Origin: Erysipelotrichia bacterium
GTDB lineage: Bacteria > Bacillota_I > Bacilli_A > Erysipelotrichales > Erysipelotrichaceae
Direction of reading: 5' to 3'
Length of the DNA: 23,059 nucleotides
Assembly: GCA_009929095.1 (NCBI GenBank)
Contig: SABF01000007.1
Span: forward strand, 1-23,059
Shown here: piece by piece, positions 1 to 12,205 of the stretch
Layout of the letters: each line of letters starts with the position of its first letter
Numbering within the stretch: the stretch's first letter is position 1
The notes under the pieces: generated by a model
Seen by the model: only the letters and a program-made list of their open reading frames with translations
Told to the model about the DNA's origin: nothing
Databases searched by the model: none
Translations under genes and position numbers: made by a program

Positions 1-215
1 GGTGATTTGCACCGGTCGGACAATGAGCCAAACAGCGGCAGAAGAAACAGTGCCAGCACATTATCGGCGGCCATAATGACTCCTGACCAGGTTTCGTTCA
101 TCTTAAACGTATTGGTAAGCATCAGCGGAATTACATTGTTGTACATCTGCCAGAATGCAGATATGGAAAGAAACGCAAATCCAACCAGCACTGTTCGTTT
201 TACATTCAATTTCAT
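1..215 (-). CDS. MFS transporter, N-terminal part (gene runs off the window)
   Basis: Reading the minus strand from the ATG at 215 gives 71 codons without a stop, beginning MKLNVKRTVLVGFAFLSISA. It contains two hydrophobic stretches, roughly residues 8-30 and 45-62, followed by a short basic turn with LFGSLSDR. This is the hallmark loop after TM2 of major facilitator superfamily carriers (consensus G-x-L-x-D-R). The FWQMYNNVIPLML and ADNVLALFLLPLFG pattern resembles the MFS branch related to sugar/SLC45-type carriers. An AGGATGG-like ribosome binding site lies about 11 bases upstream. The gene is divergent from a DeoR regulator, which suggests it is a controlled sugar or sugar-phosphate carrier. 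The substrate cannot be read from this fragment, and the C-terminal part lies outside the window. Confidence 0.8.
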   Translation of the reverse strand, partial: MKLNVKRTVLVGFAFLSISAFWQMYNNVIPLMLTNTFKMNETWSGVIMAADNVLALFLLPLFGSLSDRCKS

Positions 216-303
216 GATAGAAATACCATCCTGTCTCTAGTTTGAAACTCTCAGCTTCATGTTAACACATTGCATTCTGAACTGAGAATGGAAAATCTGC
301 TGT

Positions 304-394
304 ATTTTTTTGTTAAGGAAGAGTAATACGGAAATATTTGATTTTTGATTATTCTTTTGTTACACCAATAAAAGAAGAATATATTCTTTTGTTA
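304..394. repeat. Three direct copies of ATT(C/T)TTTTGTTA, candidate DeoR-family operators
   Basis: The 12-mer ATTCTTTTGTTA occurs exactly at 351-362 and 383-394, and with one change (ATTTTTTTGTTA) at 304-315. Centre spacings are 47 and 32 bp. A weaker relative, ATTTTGTT, is at 446-453. The copies lie in the divergent intergenic region between the MFS gene and the deoR-type gene, and the last copy is just upstream of a TATAAT at 427-432. DeoR-family repressors often bind short T/A-rich direct repeats of the TGTTT type. That these are its sites is inference, and the AT-rich background makes chance similarity possible. Confidence 0.45.
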
Positions 395-426
395 AACGAA
401 TTTTAGCTTCTGTTTCAAAAACTTTA

Positions 427-464
427 TATAATTTTATTGATGTTAATTTTGTTTCTATTATGAT
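427..464 (+). promoter_or_regulatory. Candidate promoter(s) of the deoR-type operon
   Basis: A perfect TATAAT lies at 427-432 but has no good -35 box at 16-18 bp. A second option is TTGATG (437-442), a 16-bp spacer and TATGAT (459-464), which would give a very short leader before the ribosome binding site. The sequence alone does not decide between them. The regulator gene's AGGAGG is at 475-480, five bases before its ATG. Confidence 0.35.
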
Positions 465-485
465 GAGAACTGTCAGGAGGATGCT

Positions 486-1244
486 ATGAGCAGGAACAGC
501 GATAAGCGCCGTGAAGAAATTCGCAGAATTATTCTAAGACAGGATCGTGTCCGAGTTACAGATCTGGCTCGCACCTTGAATGTCACACCGGAAACAATTC
601 GCGGAGATCTCTCTTTTCTGGAAGAGAAAGGATTCCTGTACCGCAGCCGCGGATCAGCATCTCTAAGACTGAGCGGTGCCGAGTCTCCCATGGAACTTCG
701 CATACGGGAGAATACCGATGCAAAAAAAGCAATCTCAGAAGCTGCGTTCGACTTGGTCAAAGATGACATGGTGATTTATTTCTCTGCATCCAGCACAGCC
801 CTTTATCTTGGCAAGCTGCTGGTGCTCAGAAAGAACATCACGGTTGTGACCAACTCACTTGATATGATTCAGACTCTCGCCGGCGGACGTTCAAAGATTA
901 TAGTTCTGGGCGGCGAGTATCTGAGAACAGGCAGACGCACCTGTGGCGATGATGCAGTACGGCAGGTTTCCGGAATCTATTTCGATATCGCATTCATGGG
1001 TATGGATGGCTGCATGGGATGTGACGGACCAGCGACTGTCAGTACTGATGAACGCCCGATTGATGTCACCGTCATGAGTCGAACTGATACGAAGATTCTG
1101 CTCAGTGACAGTTCCAAGTTCTCTGCCTACAGCCATTACCAATATGCCAAATTTTCAGATTTTGATCAGATTATCACTGATACTCTCGATTCAAATCTAA
1201 AAACCGCTTATGACATGAAAAACCTGAAGGAGGTTTCTATATGA
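486..1244 (+). CDS. DeoR/GlpR-family transcriptional regulator
   Basis: This 252-residue protein has the standard DeoR layout. The N-terminal winged helix-turn-helix spans about residues 5-60 (RREEIRRIILRQDRVRVTDLA, then TPETIRGDLSFLEEKGFL). The C-terminal sugar-phosphate sensor domain spans about 75-235 and shows the family blocks VVTNSLDMIQ, VLGGEY, FDIAFMGMDG and LLSDSSKF. Members usually repress a neighbouring sugar-use operon and release DNA when a phosphorylated sugar binds. The start is fixed by AGGAGG at 475-480. Its stop overlaps the next ATG by four bases (ATGA), so the two genes are translationally coupled. The likely targets are this operon and the divergent MFS gene. The effector is unknown. 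Confidence 0.9.
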   Translation: MSRNSDKRREEIRRIILRQDRVRVTDLARTLNVTPETIRGDLSFLEEKGFLYRSRGSASLRLSGAESPMELRIRENTDAKKAISEAAFDLVKDDMVIYFSASSTALYLGKLLVLRKNITVVTNSLDMIQTLAGGRSKIIVLGGEYLRTGRRTCGDDAVRQVSGIYFDIAFMGMDGCMGCDGPATVSTDERPIDVTVMSRTDTKILLSDSSKFSAYSHYQYAKFSDFDQIITDTLDSNLKTAYDMKNLKEVSI

Positions 1245-1732
1245 AAACAGTTAAAATATATGATTACCAGTGCCGCAGCAGCATCAGCTCCGGAAGCACA
1301 TGCATTATCAATGTCGGATGCGCCTGGATGCTTCTGAATGATATAAACGCACTGCGCAGAATCAAAGCTCAGTATCCTGGCGCAAAGATCATGGCAGATT
1401 TAAAGATTACTGGAGAAGACGTTCTCAATGCCAAGCTTGCCTTTGATGCCGGAGCCGATATCGTCTCGGTTATGGGCATCGCCAGTGATGAAACACTTCG
1501 TGATGTACAGATCATTGCGGATGAGAACAGCGGCGAAGTATTGGTTGATATGACTGGTGTATCCGGCCTTTATGACCGGCTTGAAACTTCTGCGATTGAA
1601 GGAATTGAATATGCCTTTGTTCCACAGGGAACTGAAGACATCGATCTGCCGGTTACTCTGGCATGCTATGAATCACGGCTTTACAGCTGGCTCAGCACTC
1701 AAGAAGCTCAGCTTGCAGAAACAGCCATCTGA
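1241..1732 (+). CDS. Short, degenerate HPS/OMPDC-fold protein
   Basis: This 163-residue protein matches the middle of the 3-hexulose-6-phosphate synthase / 3-keto-L-gulonate-6-phosphate decarboxylase group of TIM barrels. The visible blocks are KIMADLKI (49-56), AGADIVSVMGIASDETL (70-86) and GEVLVDM (98-104). Family members are about 210 residues or more. Here the first beta-alpha unit and the last two or three units are missing. The catalytic D-x-K-x-x-D motif reads D53-L-K55-I-T-G58, so the second aspartate is lost, and the usual E-x-G-T-P block reads NVGCA (24-28). AAGGAGG at 1227-1233 and the four-base overlap with the regulator gene support this start as genuine. No frameshifted remainder is visible before the terminator at 1770. 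It may be a decayed enzyme, or a ligand-binding or partner protein. Activity is doubtful. Confidence 0.6.
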   Translation: MKTVKIYDYQCRSSISSGSTCIINVGCAWMLLNDINALRRIKAQYPGAKIMADLKITGEDVLNAKLAFDAGADIVSVMGIASDETLRDVQIIADENSGEVLVDMTGVSGLYDRLETSAIEGIEYAFVPQGTEDIDLPVTLACYESRLYSWLSTQEAQLAETAI

Positions 1733-1769
1733 CAGCGATCGGAGTTTTCTCTGTTCGATTATGATGAAG

Positions 1770-1808
1770 AATGGATTCAGTGATCTCTTTCGACTGAATC
1801 CATTTTTC
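1770..1808 (+). terminator. Rho-independent terminator of the deoR-type operon
   Basis: An 11-bp perfect stem (ATGGATTCAGT at 1771-1781 with ACTGAATCCAT at 1793-1803) encloses an 11-base loop and runs into TTTTTCT on the plus strand. It lies about 40 bases after the stop of the HPS-like gene. Confidence 0.85.
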
Positions 1809-1870
1809 TGCTCCAGCATATTCTTTTCTGTCATTATTGATTCCGTTTATCCTGGTATATACAATGCAAT

Positions 1871-1900
1871 AAAAAGAGCGGTCCACCCCTGGGATCGCTC
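1871..1900 (-). terminator. Rho-independent terminator of the ATP synthase operon
   Basis: The stem is GAGCGGTCC (1876-1884) with GGATCGCTC (1892-1900). It is 9 bp with one G-U pair and a 7-base loop. On the minus strand it is followed by TTTTT (complement of 1871-1875). It lies just beyond the atpC stop. Confidence 0.85.
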
Positions 1901-1908
1901 TATTCTGA

Positions 1909-6636
<4,728 letters not shown>

Positions 6637-6647
<11 letters not shown>

Positions 6648-7152
6648 TGCCGGACGCTTCCTTTACAAACGCATCGATCGCCTGACGGTCCATATCCTCA
6701 CCGTTTTTCTCGCCGATCAGTCTGCCGGCCGCATCCATTGCCACATTGACCATTTCTTTCTGCATGTCACGGTACATGGCAAGACGTTCCGCTTCGATCT
6801 GTTCATGAGCCTTGGCGCGTTCTGCATCAGCTTCCCTGCTGGCCTGAGCCAGAATGGCTTCTTTCTGTATCCTGGCTGCATTCTCAGCTGCCTTGACCAT
6901 GTCGCTGGATTTCACAGCAGCCTGATTCAGCTGAAGAGAAGCTTCTTTGCGGTCACTTAAAGCGTCCTGCTTTGCCAGTTCCGCATCGCCAAGATCCTGC
7001 TGCATCTTGTCGGAGCGTTTGCCAAGCCAGTTCTTAATAGATTTCCATAAGAACTTCTTGACCAGCAGAAACAGAACCAGAGTGCTGCAGAGCTGTGTGA
7101 TCATCGTCACCCAGTTTGGGATAAGCTGTCCGGCGATATCGACATTAATCAT
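6637..7152 (-). CDS. atpF: ATP synthase Fo subunit b
   Basis: This 171-residue protein has one N-terminal membrane helix (about residues 14-33, ending LFLLVKKFLWKSI) followed by a long, charged, Ala/Glu/Lys-rich helix to about residue 150. This is the usual peripheral-stalk architecture. Two copies of b hold the stator between subunit a and delta. The gene lies 15 bases after atpE and overlaps atpH by 11. Confidence 0.95.
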
Positions 7153-7167
7153 CTCTGCGCCACCTTA

Positions 7168-7398
7168 TCAGTAGACAAACATCAGCAGAATGGAAATAAG
7201 CAGACCATAAATTGCACAGGTCTCAGAAAGCGCAATGCCAAGAATCATCGTGCTGCGGATCTTTCCTTCTGCTTCCGGATTCTTGCCAATTGCATCGCAG
7301 GCGTGAGCCGCGCAGGTGCCTTCGCCCATACCTGTCATCATGCCGGTCATAACTGCAAGACCTGCACCGATAGCGATTAAACCCTTATTGATATCCAT
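7168..7398 (-). CDS. atpE: ATP synthase Fo subunit c, with a two-carboxylate ion site
   Basis: This 76-residue protein has two membrane helices (about 5-32 and 48-74) joined by the polar loop GKNPEAEGK. Helix 1 carries a Gly ladder (G11, G13, G19, G23, G25, G27). The ion-binding carboxylate is E59 in helix 2, in the string SETCAIYG. The residue equivalent to Gln32 of the Ilyobacter tartaricus Na+ rotor is E26, in GMGEG. T60 replaces Ser66 and Y64 replaces Tyr70. A pair of glutamates at these two positions is the pattern reported for the Na+-coupled Fusobacterium nucleatum c ring. Na+ use is therefore plausible but unproven. Confidence 0.96.
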   Translation of the reverse strand: MDINKGLIAIGAGLAVMTGMMTGMGEGTCAAHACDAIGKNPEAEGKIRSTMILGIALSETCAIYGLLISILLMFVY

Positions 7399-7414
7399 GT
7401 AATCTGTCCTCCTC

Positions 7415-8128
7415 TTAGACTTTCTTTATTTCCTCGGGAATATCGTTCCCGACGAGAACCATTGTCAGTGTTACAAATACGAGTGTCTGAATAAACGATG
7501 AGAAGCAGTCAAAGTATGCATGCAGCAGCGGGGTGATTACCGGTGCCAGGAAATTAAATATATTGCCGGATGCGCCAAACCAGGAAGCGATGCCGCCGGA
7601 TAGAAACGAACAGAACGAATAGATCAGAGACATCATGATTGATCCGCACAGCATGTTGCCAAACAGACGGACTGAGAGTGACAGAATCATCGTGAACTTT
7701 TCAATGATATTCATTGGCAGCAGCAGCGGCATTGGTTCGATAAACTGATGGAAGTACCCCTTCACTCCGCTGTAGGAAAATTCGGTAATCTGGATCAGCA
7801 CCCAGGTAATGATTGACAGCAGCAGCGTAACGCTGAGATTTGCCGTCGGGGAACTGATACCGATCATCGAAATGATATTGGAACAGAAAATATAAATGGT
7901 AATTGAGAGAATATAGGGAGTGAATGTCTCGGCCATCCTGCTTCCGACATTGTGCTTTACATCCTCATATACTTTTTCTACACCCAGGATGACCGGGAGA
8001 ATGATTCCCCTGGGCTTTTCAAATGGATCCAGCTTATCGATTTTTTTGCTGAGCAGAACAATCAGGATTCCAAGTACCAGAGTCTCACCAATAATCGTGA
8101 AGACATCTGACTGTATCGTGATGGTCAT
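7415..8128 (-). CDS. atpB: ATP synthase Fo subunit a
   Basis: This 237-residue protein has five to six hydrophobic helices. The essential arginine is R154 in LSVRLFGNMLCG, which faces the c-ring carboxylate. The preceding PTANLSVT (94-101) matches the family P-T-x-D/N-L-x-x-T block. Subunit a forms the ion half-channels. The start overlaps the atpI-like gene by four bases, and atpE follows after 16 bases. Confidence 0.97.
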   Translation of the reverse strand: MTITIQSDVFTIIGETLVLGILIVLLSKKIDKLDPFEKPRGIILPVILGVEKVYEDVKHNVGSRMAETFTPYILSITIYIFCSNIISMIGISSPTANLSVTLLLSIITWVLIQITEFSYSGVKGYFHQFIEPMPLLLPMNIIEKFTMILSLSVRLFGNMLCGSIMMSLIYSFCSFLSGGIASWFGASGNIFNFLAPVITPLLHAYFDCFSSFIQTLVFVTLTMVLVGNDIPEEIKKV

Positions 8129-8475
8129 GAACGATGCTCCTTTCCCTGAATCAGCTCACCTGCCATCACACTGATCTTTATCAGCATCTGTCCGATTGCA
8201 CAGGCGAATATATTGAAGTACTGCGGCATCTTTGCACATAGAATCAGGGCTCCTGCCATGAGACCGTAATTCACCAGAAAATGTGTGAATCCAGTTCCCT
8301 TTCTGGCATTGCCCATATCAACAACTTCATTCCAGTATCCTTCATTTCTCTTATACAGGAGTACTGCAACTGCTGCACCCAGGGCATAGCCTGTCGCAAA
8401 ACGCCAGCTGATGAATCCCGATAGAAGTCCCAAGGCGGCAATTACCCATGTGATCTTCCAGGTCCTGTCGTCCAT
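8125..8475 (-). CDS. atpI: ATP synthase subunit I-like membrane protein
   Basis: This 116-residue protein has four likely membrane segments (about 8-24, 27-41, 65-82 and 86-105). It is the first gene of the atp operon. Size, topology and position match AtpI, a poorly conserved protein proposed to help c-ring assembly or Mg2+ supply. Assignment rests mostly on context. The start is supported by AGAGAGG six bases upstream. Confidence 0.75.
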   Translation of the reverse strand: MDDRTWKITWVIAALGLLSGFISWRFATGYALGAAVAVLLYKRNEGYWNEVVDMGNARKGTGFTHFLVNYGLMAGALILCAKMPQYFNIFACAIGQMLIKISVMAGELIQGKEHRS

Positions 8476-8512
8476 ATCAGCCTCTCTGTCAGCTTCGCTG
8501 CCACTAGCTCAT

Positions 8513-8542
8513 ATTATAACGAATTAGGGCTCATTGAAACAA
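8513..8542 (-). promoter_or_regulatory. Promoter of the ATP synthase operon
   Basis: On the minus strand, TTGTTT (8537-8542) is followed by an 18-bp spacer and a perfect TATAAT (8513-8518). This would start transcription about 30 bases before the atpI start codon. Confidence 0.65.
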
Positions 8543-8711
8543 ACGGATTCGTGTATTTGTCTAGCAAACATCTCGTTATTCCTTCTTTGAAGTTAATTCC
8601 ATTGCAATTGCGGCGCATACCTTATTCATTATCGAGCATCAGAATCTGCATTCTGGAAATCAGGACAGTTTCAAATCCGCTTTACTGAACTCCTTCTGCT
8701 TCAATGGCCGA

Positions 8712-8720
8712 TGTTATAAT
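8712..8720 (+). promoter_or_regulatory. Extended -10 promoter of the pncC-like gene
   Basis: TGTTATAAT matches the extended -10 form TG-n-TATAAT. No good -35 box is visible at 16-18 bp, which is acceptable for extended -10 promoters. The start codon is 55 bases downstream. The rest of the divergent interval 8543-8711 shows nothing I recognise. Confidence 0.6.
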
Positions 8721-8775
8721 TCTGATACAGATCTATTCCAGGATATGAATTGTATATTCAATATAAGGAGCTGCC

Positions 8776-9360
8776 ATGAATAAATACCTGACTATGTTAA
8801 GCAGCATCATGTCATTTATTCCCTTAACCGCCTGCAGGACGCAGGACTATGCAGATAATCACTCTGAAGGACTTTCAGACCTGGTTCACGAACATTTCAA
8901 GGAGTTATCTGAACTCCTGATACGCAGGAATATCACAATTACACTGATGGAGAGCTGTACCTCTGGTCAGGTCGCCTCATTGATTACTGATACTGCCGGA
9001 TCCTCTGCTGTCTTTCCTGGGTCTGATGTAACATACAGCAATGAAGCTAAAATAGCAGCTGGTGTTGATGCATCTGTGATTAAGCAGTTCGGCGTCTATT
9101 CCTCTGAAACGGCGATCGCAATGGCGTCTGCCTGCAGAGATTCATTCCATGCGGATATCGGCATTGGCGTCACCGGATCACTTGGTACTGTTGATCCGGC
9201 AAACAGCGACAGCATCCCCGGTGAAGTTCACTATGCAATCAGCATCAAAGGTGAGATCTATGATTATTTCATGGAAGTCGATAGTGCTCTGAGCCGCTTT
9301 GAAGAAAAACTGAGCATTGCGGATTCTATCTGTCTGAACTTATTGAAAATTCTGAACTGA
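8776..9360 (+). CDS. PncC / CinA C-terminal domain protein with lipobox-like N terminus
   Basis: The domain spans about residues 36-192. It has the amidohydrolase blocks MESCTSGQVASLITDTAGSS (58-77), TYSNEAK (86-92), GVYSSETAIAMA (106-117) and GVTGSLG (131-137). The family deamidates nicotinamide mononucleotide to nicotinate mononucleotide in the cytoplasm and usually has about 160 residues. This protein has 194 residues. The extra N terminus is a hydrophobic stretch ending L17-T-A-C20, a good lipobox, with one positive charge (K3). The start is fixed by AAGGAG seven bases upstream of the ATG. If the lipobox is used, the domain would be displayed outside the membrane, which is odd for this activity. 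It may instead be a chance match. Assignment to the domain family is firm, localisation is not. Confidence 0.85.
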   Translation: MNKYLTMLSSIMSFIPLTACRTQDYADNHSEGLSDLVHEHFKELSELLIRRNITITLMESCTSGQVASLITDTAGSSAVFPGSDVTYSNEAKIAAGVDASVIKQFGVYSSETAIAMASACRDSFHADIGIGVTGSLGTVDPANSDSIPGEVHYAISIKGEIYDYFMEVDSALSRFEEKLSIADSICLNLLKILN

Positions 9361-9388
9361 CACGGATCACATACATCCTGCAGCAAAC

Positions 9389-9422
9389 GCTCAGAGAAGT
9401 TCTCTGAGCTTCTTTTCTTTTA
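9389..9422 (+). terminator. Rho-independent terminator of the pncC-like gene
   Basis: A perfect 8-bp stem, GCTCAGAG (9389-9396) with CTCTGAGC (9402-9409), encloses AAGTT and is followed by TTCTTTTCTTTT. Confidence 0.8.
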
Positions 9423-9595
9423 TCCTTCAAGCTTATGTTTCTCAGTTGGTGACAGACTTTTTTTGCCTGAACATATGATATTGGCATACTGAACCCATGA
9501 CTCATTATTTTGACGGACTTCAATGGTGTTTATCAGAGACTGCACTGTATCTGAATACCTTCAGATAAACATACTTCCTGTATATTATCTATATT
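9423..9595. other. Convergent intergenic stretch with an inverted repeat
   Basis: No credible gene is seen in this part of the 305-base gap between the pncC-like gene and parB. It holds an 8-bp perfect inverted repeat, TATCTGAA (9548-9555) and TTCAGATA (9560-9567). A competing pair, TGTTTATC (9527-9534) and GATAAACA (9564-9571), shares the right arm. No promoter-like sequence is evident beside it. Confidence 0.3.
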
Positions 9596-9621
9596 GAAAA
9601 AAGCCCTTTTCAAAGGGCTTT
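9596..9621 (-). terminator. Rho-independent terminator of the rsmG-noc-parA-parB operon
   Basis: The stem AAAGCCCTTT (9600-9609) with AAAGGGCTTT (9612-9621) is followed on the minus strand by a run of Ts (complement of 9597-9602, partly within the stem). It lies 45 bases after the parB stop. Confidence 0.8.
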
Positions 9622-9665
9622 GATCTTCCTGCTGTGAATATCTGCAGACAGCAGCTGATTATCTG

Positions 9666-10571
9666 TTATTTATCTGCTTCAGATATTTCAATCAAATCGA
9701 GCACTTCAAGAATTCGATTCAGGTCTTTTGTGTCATGGAACGAAATTGTTATCTTTTTGGATTTTATTTCAACTTCGGTTCCTAGTTTTTCTTCTATGCG
9801 ATGTTCCAGATCACGGATCATCGGATCCTTGGCTCTGATTTCCTTCTTCTTTTTATTCTTTCCTGATTCGCCTGCAATCTGCTTGATATAGGCTTCTACT
9901 TCACGGACAGACATCTTGTTCTCTATGATATGCTGAGCAGCCTCAAACATCTGATCTTCATCTTTCAGTGCCAGTAATGGTCTGACATGTCCCATCGTCA
10001 GCTTCCTGTCGGTGACCATTTCCTGCACATCCTGCGGCAGTTTCAGAAGTCTCAGCATGTTGGCGCAGTACTCTCTTGACTTGCCGACTCTCTGTGCAAG
10101 TTTTTCCTGTGTATAGCCAAGACGCTTAACCAGCGATTCATAAGCAGCTGCTTCTTCAATTGGATTCAGATCTTCTCTCTGAATATTCTCCAGAAGAGAG
10201 ATTTCCATCATCTGCTCATCTGTGAATTCTACAGAGATTGCAGGCACTGTCTTCAGTCCTGCAATCTTTGCGGCACGCAGTCTTCGTTCACCGGTAATCA
10301 GATCATAGCCGCTGACACTCTTTCTGACCAGAAGCGGAGTAAAAATACCGTGCTGGCGAATGGAATCAGCAAGTTCGTTCAGTGCCTTAGGTTCAAACTC
10401 TTTGCGCGGCTGATAAGGATTCGGACGGATTTCCTTAACGGGGATTTCTACTTCTCTTCTGCCTGGTGCATCTTGATTGTTGTTCTGGATATCATCAAGG
10501 AACTGCTCTACATTAGAGCCAAAAATCGAATCCAGTCCCTTGCCAAGACCGTGCTGCTTCTTTTCAGCCAT
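9666..10571 (-). CDS. parB: Chromosome partitioning protein ParB (Spo0J)
   Basis: This 301-residue protein has the family order. The N terminus [11 protein letters not shown] is the segment that stimulates ParA. The CTPase/ParB-N domain spans about 41-135, with NPYQPR (51-56), GERRLRA (94-100) and ENIQRED (128-134). The helix-turn-helix is at about 153-178 ([15 protein letters not shown]), and the dimerisation domain is the last 60 residues or so. ParB loads at parS, slides as a CTP clamp and recruits SMC. The start codon overlaps parA by eight bases. It is the last gene of the operon. Confidence 0.96.
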   Translation of the reverse strand: MAEKKQHGLGKGLDSIFGSNVEQFLDDIQNNNQDAPGRREVEIPVKEIRPNPYQPRKEFEPKALNELADSIRQHGIFTPLLVRKSVSGYDLITGERRLRAAKIAGLKTVPAISVEFTDEQMMEISLLENIQREDLNPIEEAAAYESLVKRLGYTQEKLAQRVGKSREYCANMLRLLKLPQDVQEMVTDRKLTMGHVRPLLALKDEDQMFEAAQHIIENKMSVREVEAYIKQIAGESGKNKKKKEIRAKDPMIRDLEHRIEEKLGTEVEIKSKKITISFHDTKDLNRILEVLDLIEISEADK

Positions 10572-11364
10572 TGCTCTTCACTTCCCTTTCGTTCTGCGCA
10601 ATGACCTCTTTGCAAAGTGCGGCATAAGCTCTTGCGCCTTCTGACTTTGTATCATATTCAAAGATGGAGACCTCACGTGACGGAGCTTCACTCAGACGCA
10701 CATTGCGCGGAATGTAGCAGCGATATACCTTCTCCTTGAAATACTTTCTGACTTCCTGTTGCACTTCAACAGAAAGCTTGGTACGCACATCAAACATGGT
10801 CAGAAGAACGCCCTCAATCGAAAGCGATGGATTCCAGAGTTTCTGAACAAGTCGAATCGTTGACAGAAGCTGGGTCAGTCCTTCCAGTGCGAAGTATTCA
10901 CACTGTACCGGAATCATGACTGAATCTGCCGCAGTCAGTGCATTGGTATTCAGTAAACCGAGCGACGGTGGACAGTCAATGATGATGTAGTCATACCGCG
11001 GACTTACCGCATCCAGTTTGGACTTCAAAAGATTCTCTCTTCCTATCTTATAGGATGAGGAGGCCATTTCGACATCTGCACCAGACAGATTGATCGTTGC
11101 CGGAAGTACATCCATCGGTGGCATATTTAAACTGACTTTGTCATGCTCCACGGAATCTTCCCCCATGAGCACTTCATAAACACTGTGGTTCTCATCAAAA
11201 CCAGTGCGATTGGCACCGATTCCATGTGTAGCATTGCTCTGCGGATCAAAGTCCACAAGCAGCACTTTCTTTCCGGCATAGGCCAGGCCTGCCGACAGAT
11301 TGATTGCGGTAGTGGTCTTGCCGACTCCGCCCTTCTGATTTGCAACTGCAATAATTTTTCCCAT
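10564..11364 (-). CDS. parA: Chromosome partitioning ATPase ParA (Soj)
   Basis: This 266-residue protein has the deviant Walker A motif KGGVGKTT at residues 11-18, DFDPQ at about 39-43 and the Walker B-like [12 protein letters not shown]. These are typical of the small chromosomal ParA/Soj ATPases. It binds DNA as an ATP dimer. With ParB it controls origin segregation, and in Bacillus it also controls DnaA activity. It sits between noc (13-base gap) and parB (eight-base overlap). Confidence 0.97.
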   Translation of the reverse strand: MGKIIAVANQKGGVGKTTTAINLSAGLAYAGKKVLLVDFDPQSNATHGIGANRTGFDENHSVYEVLMGEDSVEHDKVSLNMPPMDVLPATINLSGADVEMASSSYKIGRENLLKSKLDAVSPRYDYIIIDCPPSLGLLNTNALTAADSVMIPVQCEYFALEGLTQLLSTIRLVQKLWNPSLSIEGVLLTMFDVRTKLSVEVQQEVRKYFKEKVYRCYIPRNVRLSEAPSREVSIFEYDTKSEGARAYAALCKEVIAQNEREVKSNG

Positions 11365-11377
11365 GGTCAGTTATCCC

Positions 11378-12187
11378 TCAAGATTTCGGAAAGCGGATTA
11401 CAATCCGCACGTCCGTCAATGTCTCTTCCGTTTCTTCGACTACATCAATGCCCATCTTCTTGATTATCCGGATACACTGATTGACTGAATTAATGCCGAT
11501 TTGGGTATTCCTGCTGAATCCTTTTGTTTTCTGCCTTTTATGAGACTTGGCAGGTCCGGACAGCTTTTCAATATATGCCTCTGACTGCCTGACATTCAGA
11601 CCGCGGTCAATAATATAGTGACAGGCTGATTTCTGCTTCTCTTCCGGCAGAGAAAGAAGTGCTCTTGCATGGCGCTCGGTCAGCTTCTTTTCCACGACTG
11701 CTTCCTGAATCTCATCCGGCAGGTTCAAGAGACGAATCTTATTAGCAACTGCCGACTGTGACTTTCCCACTCTCGCAGCAACCTGCTCCTGGGTTAATCC
11801 AGCTTGGCGCATGATCTGTACATAGGATTTCGCTTCTTCCACTGCGGTCAGATTCTCTCGCTGGATATTCTCCACCAGAGCCATCTCTGCCGCTTGATTT
11901 TCACTTGGAGAAAGAACATAGCACGGAATTTCCGTAAAGCCGGCTTTCTGGCAGGAACGGAATCTGCGTTCACCGGCAATGATCTCATAGTGATCCTCAA
12001 CTTCTCTGACCGTAATTGGCGAAATAAGTCCATTCTGCATAATCGAGTCGGTCAGTTCCTGCATGGCCATCTCGTCAAACTTCAGACGCGGCTGATAGCG
12101 TGATGCCTGTATTTTATCAATGCTGATGTCAACAACCGTTCCAGTTTTATCGTGATTCAGGAATTCAAAGAATTTACTGTTTGGCAT
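11378..12187 (-). CDS. noc: Nucleoid occlusion protein Noc (ParB paralogue)
   Basis: This 269-residue ParB-like protein contains YQPR (31-34), GERRFRS (72-78) and ENIQREN (106-112). The helix-turn-helix is at 132-157 (TQEQVAARVGKSQSAVANK). The block LTERHARALLSLP (169-181) and the C-terminal GFSRNTQIGINSVNQ resemble Noc more than Spo0J. The N terminus MPNSKFFEFLNHD can form a short amphipathic helix like the membrane-targeting sequence of Noc. Noc prevents FtsZ ring assembly over the nucleoid. Position between rsmG and parA matches Bacillus. The AGGAG site is 12 bases from the ATG, rather far. Confidence 0.9.
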   Translation of the reverse strand: MPNSKFFEFLNHDKTGTVVDISIDKIQASRYQPRLKFDEMAMQELTDSIMQNGLISPITVREVEDHYEIIAGERRFRSCQKAGFTEIPCYVLSPSENQAAEMALVENIQRENLTAVEEAKSYVQIMRQAGLTQEQVAARVGKSQSAVANKIRLLNLPDEIQEAVVEKKLTERHARALLSLPEEKQKSACHYIIDRGLNVRQSEAYIEKLSGPAKSHKRQKTKGFSRNTQIGINSVNQCIRIIKKMGIDVVEETEETLTDVRIVIRFPKS

Positions 12188-12205
12188 TTCTGTTATTATC
12201 TCCTC

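Noticed and set aside
7..240. Plus-strand open frame of 77 codons at the window start
   Set aside because: The opposite strand encodes a clear MFS N-terminus over the same bases, and the plus frame has no family features.
10673..10680. TCACGTGA core inside parA as a possible parS site
   Set aside because: Only the central 8 bases match. The flanks lack the TGTT/AACA arms of the Firmicute parS consensus, and the bases encode conserved parA sequence.
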